Source: Candidatus Nanohalarchaeota archaeon (GTDB taxonomy: Archaea; EX4484-52). Taken from it: 5,068 nt of DNA. The stretch's first letter is position 1; each line of letters begins with the position of its first letter. A model generated the notes under the pieces. The model had not been told where the DNA came from. It saw only the letters and a program-made list of their open reading frames with translations, and did not search any database. Where the stretch lies: the NCBI GenBank assembly GCA_030632385.1, contig DAOVUW010000061.1, positions 1 to 5,068 on the forward strand, given 5' to 3'. Shown here one piece after another: positions 1 to 5,068 of this stretch. Made by a program: the position numbers and the translations under genes.

Positions 1-10
1 AAGTAAATTA

Positions 11-2923
11 ATGCACACAGCAATTATTCGCCCAGATGAAAAGCCGACCCAAGAGAGGATAGAAGCGCAAAAACTCTCAGAAGATAAATTAAAAGAAATT
101 TACAAAAATAATCCTAAGTTGTATGGAATGACTGTAAAAACGATAAAATATAACAGTGCTGAAAAACAAAAATCATATTTGGAAAAAATAGATGCGAATG
201 CTAGAATCAAGCCACAAGAAAATAGAATTTTAAACAGAGGTCTTGAAGGCGTAGAAAAAATTCTCAAACACGAAGGAGCAAGCACTCCACAAATAGATAG
301 AATAGAAGAAAAAGGAGATGTGAAAAAAACAGATTCTTCTGTGTTTGGAAGATTAAAAAAACTAATAAAACCTAAAAAAGAAGAAGTACATTTTGGTGGA
401 GATAAAAATGAAAAAAATATTGAAAAATTAAAAAATATAAAACCAAAAAGATTTTTTAGAAATCTGCTTAAGCGGAAGTCAAAACAAAAAAAGCTTAATT
501 CAACCATTTATGAAAAAATGATTGAAGATTTGAAAAAAGATGATTGGGAAAAATACGCCAAGGAAAAATATTTTTGGTATTTGATTAAAGCACTTAAAGA
601 TAAATATGTGTATCTAAATGCCGTAAAATCACTTGTAAAAATAGGTGATTCGATAATAAAACCATTATTCGACTTGCTTAAAAAAGAAGTAAATGAATAT
701 GTTGTATTGGTGATTGTTAAAATATACCAAGAGACGCAATCCGATAAAATTCTTAAAGAATTAAATAGATTTAGTATAAACGAATTACATGAAATTAGAG
801 CACTATGTATACATTCATTAATGTCAAAAGAAATTTTGAAAATAATTATAGAAAAACAAAAAAATGAAGAAATAGAAGAAAAAATTCCTTTTGGAAGAGA
901 ACATGGACATCCAGAAGAACCTAAAAGCGTAATAATCGAAACAAAAGAACAATATGAAATATACAAAAATCTCATTAAAAAAGCATATTCTTTAGGCATT
1001 GCAAAAATAGATGTTGATTTCATGGTTTATTCTATAAACAATCTATACTGGAATTCTATTTCGAGAGCAAAAACATCAAGAGAAATAACGGGCGTTTGGA
1101 GAGGTGCTGATTTTGCTGAGTTAGAAACAAGCATGACTATTGATGAATTTAAAACAGTGTATTCAGGATATAATAATCAAATATTTTTTTCGGTTCATCT
1201 ACTGTTCTCTGTATGTTATTATGCTCAACCAGTATTATTTTTTGTAAAAAATATTCCATTAAAACATACAAGTAACCATGTTATTGCAAATCAAAATTTT
1301 AGTTTTAGCAAAGTTGAAAAAATTTATATTTTGTCAGATTACAAAAATATTTCAAGAAATAATATTAATTTATTGAAAGAAACAAAACAAAAATATCCAC
1401 ATATTGAAATTTTATTTTCTTCATCTAAATACATCAATGAGCATAGTGATGAAACTGAAAATTTTGATTTTTTGTTGCAAAAGAAAAAACAATTATTGGA
1501 AGAAATAAATAAATTAAATAATTCAATATCAAAAGAACAAGCAAATTCATACAGGCTTTATTTAGAAGGAATCGACATAGACATCGACTTTTTGATAAAA
1601 CTTAAAAAAAACATGAAATCATTCAAAAAATTCTATGAAGACAATGAAGGAGTTTTTGATAAATTAAAACTTGTTGAGAACAAATTACATGGAACAGACA
1701 CAACTTTCAAGGAATTCAGAAAACAATGGGACGACTGGTTCCCCCATCTTGAGCAGTACGATTATTTCAAAAATATCACTTATCGCGGAGGATATGCAAG
1801 CAAACTTTCAAGGCAGATAAATGAAGAAATAAACAAGGTTGACAGCGGAAAATACGATAATGATGATTTTAAAGAAATTGAAGAAAAGAGCGGTGTTGAG
1901 TTTAAGGATGCGAAAAAAGAATTAGGCGGGTGGACAGATAAAGGAACATATATTGACAAAGATGGCAGAAAATGGCTGTTTAAACAAGCAGACGCAAAAG
2001 AAAAATACAAGGCTTATGCAGAGGTTTGCGCTTATGAATTTGCAAAATTAATAGATTCAAATGCAGTAGAGGTAAGGTATTTTGAGCATGACGGGAAAAT
2101 AGGGAATTTGCAGGAAATGATACCTGGTGCAGAGACATTAGAGCATGTTAATATAGAAAACCTGACCAACGACCAGTTAAAGCAACTACAAAAGCACAGT
2201 ATTATTGACTGGATGGTTGCAAACCAAGAGGCATACGCACGTCATTTTTTAACAAAAAATAGGATAATTTATGAGATTGATAAAGGAGATACACTTTATG
2301 TTTTTGGAGACAAAGAGTATCATTATACTCCTTTTAATCATTCTCGATATCATTATGAACTTAATGATGCTTGTATTAATGGAAAAATAGACCTAAAATG
2401 GGAAGATATTGAACCATTTATAAAAAAAGCAGAATCCATCACCAATGCAAAATACATAAATATTTTCCGTCCTTATTTAGAAGAGCGATTTAAAAATGAT
2501 TTAAACGACAAAAAAGAATTCATAAAACTGATGCTTGAGCGAAAAAGAAATTTAAGAAATGATTTTGAAAAATTATATAAATCTTTGGCAGAGCAGAGAC
2601 AAATAAATGGTTTTTCTATTTCAGAAAAAAAACCAAACAACAATATACGGCAAGAAACACAACAACTGCAATTAATAACAGACCAACTTGATGGAGCAAT
2701 GAATCAGTTAATCAAAAAGGCAGATGGTACAATAACCAGTGCAGAAAAAAGCGCAAAAGAAGAACAACCTGCAAATATAAATGACGAACCATCAGAACCA
2801 CCAATTGATTCTCAAAATCCACCAACAGAAGAGCAAATAAAAAAACAAGAGGAAGGAATATTAAGGGATATAAATAAAGCAATTGAAAACTTAGATAAAC
2901 TTGATAGAGGTGGTAAATCTTAG
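11..2923 (+). CDS. Multidomain protein: HEAT-like segment, possible ART-like region, HipA/PI3-4-kinase-like domain
   Basis: A 970-residue soluble protein without signal peptide or clear membrane helix. Visible order: Lys/Glu-rich helical N-terminus (1-160); HEAT-like helical pairs (about 165-275); a mixed alpha/beta region that may be a divergent ADP-ribosyltransferase fold (about 300-475); coiled coil (about 486-565); kinase-like domain (about 640-860); Pro/Gln/Glu-rich tail (918-948); final amphipathic helix. The kinase family is recognised from WLFKQ (K658), a helix with E671, the DWMVANQ segment before the catalytic loop, EIDKGD (D757), FRPY (820-822) and a terminal R-K-x-N-L-R-x-D-F-E-x-x-Y helix (844-856). 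HipA-like kinases phosphorylate proteins or lipids; the substrate here is unknown, and the altered loop raises the chance of a pseudokinase. The ATG at 11 is provisional: the frame is open to the window edge (AGT AAA TTA precede it) and no Shine-Dalgarno fits in ten bases, so the true start may lie upstream. The next gene follows six bases after the stop. The gene is certain; function is not. Confidence 0.93.
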   Translation: MHTAIIRPDEKPTQERIEAQKLSEDKLKEIYKNNPKLYGMTVKTIKYNSAEKQKSYLEKIDANARIKPQENRILNRGLEGVEKILKHEGASTPQIDRIEEKGDVKKTDSSVFGRLKKLIKPKKEEVHFGGDKNEKNIEKLKNIKPKRFFRNLLKRKSKQKKLNSTIYEKMIEDLKKDDWEKYAKEKYFWYLIKALKDKYVYLNAVKSLVKIGDSIIKPLFDLLKKEVNEYVVLVIVKIYQETQSDKILKELNRFSINELHEIRALCIHSLMSKEILKIIIEKQKNEEIEEKIPFGREHGHPEEPKSVIIETKEQYEIYKNLIKKAYSLGIAKIDVDFMVYSINNLYWNSISRAKTSREITGVWRGADFAELETSMTIDEFKTVYSGYNNQIFFSVHLLFSVCYYAQPVLFFVKNIPLKHTSNHVIANQNFSFSKVEKIYILSDYKNISRNNINLLKETKQKYPHIEILFSSSKYINEHSDETENFDFLLQKKKQLLEEINKLNNSISKEQANSYRLYLEGIDIDIDFLIKLKKNMKSFKKFYEDNEGVFDKLKLVENKLHGTDTTFKEFRKQWDDWFPHLEQYDYFKNITYRGGYASKLSRQINEEINKVDSGKYDNDDFKEIEEKSGVEFKDAKKELGGWTDKGTYIDKDGRKWLFKQADAKEKYKAYAEVCAYEFAKLIDSNAVEVRYFEHDGKIGNLQEMIPGAETLEHVNIENLTNDQLKQLQKHSIIDWMVANQEAYARHFLTKNRIIYEIDKGDTLYVFGDKEYHYTPFNHSRYHYELNDACINGKIDLKWEDIEPFIKKAESITNAKYINIFRPYLEERFKNDLNDKKEFIKLMLERKRNLRNDFEKLYKSLAEQRQINGFSISEKKPNNNIRQETQQLQLITDQLDGAMNQLIKKADGTITSAEKSAKEEQPANINDEPSEPPIDSQNPPTEEQIKKQEEGILRDINKAIENLDKLDRGGKS
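503..835 (+). other. HEAT-like alpha-solenoid segment of protein 1
   Basis: Residues about 165-275 form successive amphipathic helix pairs. The clearest is YLIKALKDKYVYLNAVKSLV (190-209) followed by an IGDSIIKPLFDLL-type helix, which is the usual HEAT/PBS-lyase-type spacing. HEAT arrays generally act as protein-protein scaffolds, so this is inferred to be a docking surface. The segment resembles the start of the first HEAT module in the downstream protein (LIKALKNEDVIVRQNAALWF). The two share a basic linker, a helix with an E-K-x-(I/L)-E-x-L pattern, then LIKALK. Domain type is inferred from pattern; repeat boundaries are approximate. Confidence 0.6.
580..598 (+). repeat. 19-base exact repeat, gene 1 copy
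   Basis: The 19 bases t-TTG-ATT-AAA-GCA-CTT-AAA are identical to 3793-3811 in the second gene and are read in the same frame in both, encoding LIKALK at the start of a HEAT helix. The match sits inside weaker protein similarity, which suggests shared ancestry of the HEAT segments rather than a mobile repeat. Confidence 0.6.
908..1440 (+). other. Possible divergent ADP-ribosyltransferase-like domain in protein 1
   Basis: Residues about 300-475 have a layout that could match the R-S-E class of ADP-ribosyltransferases. A strand GVWRGADF (R364) resembles the first 'YRG' strand, and IFFSVHLLFSVCYYAQP (S394) resembles the F-x-S strand and following helix. A later NFSFSKVEKIYIL strand (E436) falls where the catalytic Glu strand would be. 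The expected E-x-E or Q-x-E pair is not clear, and overall similarity is weak. It could equally be an inactive ART fold or an unrelated alpha/beta domain. If active, it would transfer ADP-ribose from NAD+ to a protein or nucleic-acid target. Only the R, S and E placement supports this call. Confidence 0.3.
1928..2590 (+). other. HipA/PI3-4-kinase-like domain with altered catalytic loop
   Basis: Residues about 640-860. An N-lobe beta hairpin carries GTYIDKDGRKWLFKQ, with K658 as the likely ATP-binding lysine. The next helix, AYAEVCAYEFAKLID, has E671 as its salt-bridge partner. A strand pair VEVRYFEHDGKIGNLQEMI leads to the hinge. After IIDWMVAN comes the catalytic loop NQEAYARHFL (738-747), where relatives that I recall have N-H-D-x-H-x-x-x-F-(L/I). 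The metal-binding motif EIDKGD (D757) is kept, as are the later YHYTPFNH segment, FRPY and the Arg-rich closing helix. The catalytic Asp position is therefore Glu (E740) and the following His is Tyr (Y742). Family assignment is fairly firm from motif order; reduced or lost phosphotransfer is inference. Its GC content is clearly above that of the flanking HEAT/ART-like parts. Confidence 0.7.
2762..2920 (+). other. Pro/Gln/Glu-rich disordered tail and terminal helix of protein 1
   Basis: Residues 918-970. A low-complexity stretch with several Pro (DEPSEPPIDSQNPP) and many Glu/Gln is followed by a charged helix (EEQIKKQEEG, then RDINKAIENLDKLD). It is probably a flexible linker plus a short coiled-coil or docking helix. 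The first residues of the downstream protein (EELLKDTKKLLDDALKRINK) form a helix of similar character, which fits heteromeric pairing but does not prove it. Confidence 0.5.
2906..2913 (+). promoter_or_regulatory. Possible ribosome binding site of the downstream gene
   Basis: AGAGGTGG inside the last codons of the upstream gene complements the anti-Shine-Dalgarno end of 16S rRNA. It ends 16 bases before the ATG at 2930, longer than the usual 5-10 bases. Translation of the second gene may therefore rely partly on coupling with the first, whose stop lies only six bases ahead of the ATG. Confidence 0.35.
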
Positions 2924-2929
2924 AAAATT

Positions 2930-5068
2930 ATGAGTAAGGAAGAATTGCTAAAAGATACAAAAAAATTGTTGGACGATGCTTTGAAAAGAATTAATAAATT
3001 AAAGCCTTTTGTAAAAAAAGATGAATTGTCAAAATTATTAAACTGGGAGAATAAAATAAATGGATTATTAAATCGGGCAGATAAGGTATCAATAAAATTA
3101 TCGAAGCAGACGAAGAATACAATGAGTAATTATAAAAGAAAAATCAAAAATGCATTTTTCAATCCATTTGGTTTTGTATGGGGCAAAGATAAACGAACTC
3201 TTAATAATAAATATGCATCCAAGGGTTATGCTGTTGTGCCACCATATTCCGGCGGTGTTGAAGCATTTACTCTTAATCGGATGAATGATGCTAATCTTGA
3301 TTTAAAAAATGCCTCATCTGTTGAAGGAATAATTCGGGCAGCAATATCATCTGTTGCAGATTCAGAAACAAAAAACAAAGCAATAAACTTGTTGAGAAAA
3401 GTAGATAAAAAATTATTTGAAAAAATGTGCAACACAGTAACTCTTCCTCAATTTGGAGGATACAAAGAAAATCTGCAAGAATTAAAAAAAAAGATTCTTG
3501 GAAGACAAGATGCCAAAACAAATACTAATTCATCAGGACAATTCCACAATAAAAGCACAACTTCAAATTCGGGAAAAATGGATTGGTCAAAACACGGAAT
3601 TGATGGAGTTGGGCAAAAACCACCCAAGGGATCCGGCGGAATTGATAATATTCATTTTAGAGGGAAAGGACAAACAGGCAAATTGAGTTTGTTTGAAAAA
3701 TTGTTTAGAACTGAGACAAAAAAAAATTGCTCTGAAATTATAGAAAAATTAAGAATAGGAGATAAAAGAATTGGAGAAGAAAATATTGATTGTTTGATTA
3801 AAGCACTTAAAAATGAAGATGTTATTGTGCGTCAAAATGCTGCTTTATGGTTTACTGTAAATACAGAATATAATTTAAAAGAAAAAATAATTCCTGTAAT
3901 TCCTTATTTACTTGAAGCATTTGAAGATAATGATTCAAAAGTACGAGAATACATAGCCAGTACTTTTGAACATATTTGCAGAGGTTTACATTACGAATAT
4001 GTGCATGAATTAAAACCATTAATTGAGCCATTGTGCTATAGATTAAATCCAAAAATTGAAAATCATAGAGCGGTAATGATTCATATTAGTTATGCTTTTT
4101 TATACATGATGCGCAGAAACTGGGAAGGAAAGTTTTTATCTCAATTAACTATTGCATTTCATCCTTTAATGAACGCAGCATTAGAAGATGAAAATGAGGT
4201 TATTCGTAATAATTGCAAAAAGGCACTTGAAGAACTATTGCACAAAATAGCCAGAGACGATAAAACAACTTATGAAAAATATCGAAAAATATGGGACGAC
4301 AAAAGAAGTAAAGGTTGTTCTGAAATTGTAGAAAGATTGAGAAGAGGAGAAACCAATTTTGAAGAAAAAGATATCCCTTGCTTGTTCAAAGTTTCAAGGA
4401 CAGAAGAAGACGATGTTATTTCTAATACTATTTACAAAGGGCTTTACAAGATAGGAATGCCTGTAATGGATTATATTCCACAGGAACTCAAACAAATGCC
4501 TGCAAAATTAAATATGAGATATGAACTAGAACTTCTTACTATAATAAGGATTATTTCAGAAATACCAGAAAAAATACCAATAGACATATTTCAAAATAAG
4601 CATATAATTAATTCAATTGTTTTCAATGCAGAATATATTATTGATATATGCGCAAAGAATAATCTCAATACAGATCATTTCAATTTTACGAAAGGGGTAA
4701 TTTTAGGAATAACAAAAAGATTGCCAGAAAACGTCCCTGAAAATCATCCGTTTTTTAGAGATGTAATTCTTCATTTTATCGATTTAGCAGTATATTCAAA
4801 AGATAGTTTACTTAGAGTTAACGCTGCAAGCATGACAAGTTCAATACTAAAAGCGATACCCTACAAAGATATAAGAGAGAAATACCATGCAATATGGGAA
4901 GAAAAAATAAAAAATAAAATTGTTCATTATGGTAGAGATTATTATAGAACCCTTGGTGTTGGGAGAAAAAAAACTTCTGATGAAATCACAAAGGCATGCC
5001 GCAAACTAGGCCGTATAGAGCAGCCCGATCATCATGAAGGGAAAAATATATATAAAGAAGTACAAGAC
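2930..5068 (+). CDS. HEAT-module protein with C-terminal J-domain (QPD variant), 3' partial
   Basis: An open frame of 713 codons starting ATG AGT AAG GAA and unbroken to the last base; the end lies outside the window. Visible order: charged helices (1-75); an unrecognised domain (about 76-192) with FNPFGFVWG, GYAVVPPYSGG and LPQFGGYKENL; a Gly/Ser/Asn/Gln linker (193-249); HEAT module 1 (267-462); HEAT module 2 (463-665); and a J-domain from DYYRTLGV (670-677) onward. J-domain proteins normally recruit and stimulate Hsp70/DnaK, with HEAT repeats supplying client or partner binding. Here the HPD is QPD (698-700), so Hsp70 stimulation is doubtful. There is no signal peptide or membrane segment, so it is probably cytoplasmic. 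ATG 2930 is chosen because it is the first start after the upstream TAG, in the same frame, with a GAGGTG-type site 5' of it. It is very likely co-transcribed with the kinase-domain gene. Coding status is firm; role unknown. Confidence 0.92.
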   Translation, partial: MSKEELLKDTKKLLDDALKRINKLKPFVKKDELSKLLNWENKINGLLNRADKVSIKLSKQTKNTMSNYKRKIKNAFFNPFGFVWGKDKRTLNNKYASKGYAVVPPYSGGVEAFTLNRMNDANLDLKNASSVEGIIRAAISSVADSETKNKAINLLRKVDKKLFEKMCNTVTLPQFGGYKENLQELKKKILGRQDAKTNTNSSGQFHNKSTTSNSGKMDWSKHGIDGVGQKPPKGSGGIDNIHFRGKGQTGKLSLFEKLFRTETKKNCSEIIEKLRIGDKRIGEENIDCLIKALKNEDVIVRQNAALWFTVNTEYNLKEKIIPVIPYLLEAFEDNDSKVREYIASTFEHICRGLHYEYVHELKPLIEPLCYRLNPKIENHRAVMIHISYAFLYMMRRNWEGKFLSQLTIAFHPLMNAALEDENEVIRNNCKKALEELLHKIARDDKTTYEKYRKIWDDKRSKGCSEIVERLRRGETNFEEKDIPCLFKVSRTEEDDVISNTIYKGLYKIGMPVMDYIPQELKQMPAKLNMRYELELLTIIRIISEIPEKIPIDIFQNKHIINSIVFNAEYIIDICAKNNLNTDHFNFTKGVILGITKRLPENVPENHPFFRDVILHFIDLAVYSKDSLLRVNAASMTSSILKAIPYKDIREKYHAIWEEKIKNKIVHYGRDYYRTLGVGRKKTSDEITKACRKLGRIEQPDHHEGKNIYKEVQD
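3506..3676 (+). other. Low-complexity linker in protein 2
   Basis: Residues 193-249 are rich in Gly, Ser, Asn, Thr, Gln and Lys (for example TNTNSSGQFHNKSTTSNSGK and PPKGSGGIDN) with few hydrophobics. This is a flexible connector separating the unrecognised N-terminal domain from the HEAT modules. It marks a domain boundary rather than a function. Confidence 0.6.
3728..4315 (+). repeat. HEAT module, copy 1 (about 196 residues)
   Basis: Residues 267-462 of protein 2. It opens with CSEIIEKLRIGD, continues with EENIDCLIKALKNEDVIVRQ and IPYLLEAFEDNDSKVREYIA, which are clear HEAT helix pairs with the Asp/Val-Arg turn, and closes with EKYRKIWDDK (449-458). The same opening and closing motifs recur about 200 residues later, so this is one copy of an internal duplication. 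The solenoid probably presents a concave binding surface. Confidence 0.65.
3793..3811 (+). repeat. 19-base exact repeat, gene 2 copy
   Basis: Second copy of the 19-base identity found at 580-598. It encodes LIKALK within HEAT module 1 of protein 2, and the flanking residues on both sides are also alike in type. Confidence 0.6.
4316..4924 (+). repeat. HEAT module, copy 2 (about 203 residues)
   Basis: Residues 463-665 of protein 2. It opens with CSEIVERLRRGE, then EEKDIPCLFKVSRTEEDDVIS, and closes with EKYHAIWEEK (650-659), matching copy 1 at both ends. The first 36 bases (4316-4351) match 3728-3763 at 30 of 36 positions by eye, while the middles have diverged strongly. The module leads straight into the J-domain after a linker of only a few residues. 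Confidence 0.6.
4937..5068 (+). other. J-domain (DnaJ-like), QPD in place of HPD, truncated by window end
   Basis: Residues 670-713. DYYRTLGVGRKKTSDEITKA matches helix I and the start of helix II of J-domains, followed by CRKLGRIEQPDHHEGK, where a canonical protein has a RKLAxxYHPDKNPG-type segment at the same spacing. NIYKEVQD begins helix III. The invariant His of HPD is Gln (Q698), with Pro699 and Asp700 kept. Known J-proteins need that His to stimulate Hsp70 ATPase, so this copy may be a J-like pseudo-cochaperone. The domain should extend about 20 more residues past the window. Confidence 0.8.

Noticed and set aside
1..11. End of an upstream gene (TAA at 4-6 or TAA at 9-11 overlapping the first ATG)
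   Set aside because: Two out-of-frame stops occur, which would fit a tightly packed operon, but ten bases of AT-rich sequence give no way to tell a real gene end from chance.
100..1023. Two adjoining minus-strand open frames (100-507 and 508-1023)
   Set aside because: They lie opposite the Lys/Glu-rich coding strand, so their Phe/Ser/Leu-rich translations are the expected antisense of AAA, GAA and similar codons. No start-site context or domain is seen.
1184..1258. Hydrophobic stretch (FFSVHLLFSVCYYAQPVLFFV) as a membrane segment
   Set aside because: It is interrupted by His, Gln and Pro and better fits buried strands and a helix of a globular domain; no second membrane segment or signal peptide exists.
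1571..1590. Short tandem-like DNA repeat encoding IDIDID
   Set aside because: It is only about three imperfect six-base units within coding sequence and is explained by the protein composition.
1780..2010. Minus-strand open frame of 76 codons
   Set aside because: It is antisense to the conserved kinase-like domain and has low-complexity Ser/Phe/Leu content.
2921..2923. General reassignment of TAG as a sense codon
   Set aside because: No other in-frame TAG occurs in about 5 kb of open frame, so routine reassignment is unsupported; only local readthrough remains possible.
3226..3521. Two overlapping minus-strand open frames
   Set aside because: Both are antisense to the continuous 713-codon plus-strand frame, with no recognisable domain or ribosome site.
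3498..3686. Plus-strand 62-codon frame starting at TTG
   Set aside because: It is out of frame within the linker of protein 2, lacks a ribosome site and overlaps a well-supported gene.
3852..4052. Minus-strand 66-codon frame
   Set aside because: It is antisense to HEAT module 1 and has no independent support.

Overview
The window is AT-rich (roughly 30% GC by line counts) and almost wholly coding on the + strand. Two large genes lie head to tail: a 970-codon gene (11-2923), then a second gene that starts six bases after its stop and is still open at the window edge (2930-5068, at least 713 codons). There is no gap over 300 bases and no RNA gene, CRISPR array, insertion sequence or convincing terminator. 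AGA is the main arginine codon, ATA is common, the proteins are rich in Lys, Asn and Ile, and no TGA or second TAG interrupts 5 kb of open frame, so a standard genetic code fits. This suits an AT-rich, probably uncultivated bacterium or archaeon (for example a CPR or DPANN-like lineage), but no marker gene fixes the lineage.

Protein 1 (11-2923) reads as a multidomain, soluble protein: a charged N-terminal helical region, a HEAT-like alpha-solenoid segment, a possible but weakly supported ADP-ribosyltransferase-like fold, coiled coil, a HipA/PI3-4-kinase-like kinase domain with an altered catalytic loop, and a Pro/Gln/Glu-rich tail ending in a short helix. Protein 2 (2930-5068) has an unrecognised N-terminal helical domain, a Gly/Ser/Asn linker, two tandem copies of a HEAT-type module of about 200 residues, and a C-terminal J-domain that runs off the window and has QPD in place of the hallmark HPD.

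The two genes are almost certainly co-transcribed. They share a related HEAT segment, including a 19-base exact match, so the products may be parts of one complex or one recently diversified gene family. Each protein also carries a recognisable domain whose signature motif is changed: the kinase catalytic loop in protein 1 and the HPD tripeptide in protein 2. That is the main reason to regard this as a possibly undescribed HEAT-kinase/HEAT-J-protein pair. Its function cannot be derived from the sequence alone.
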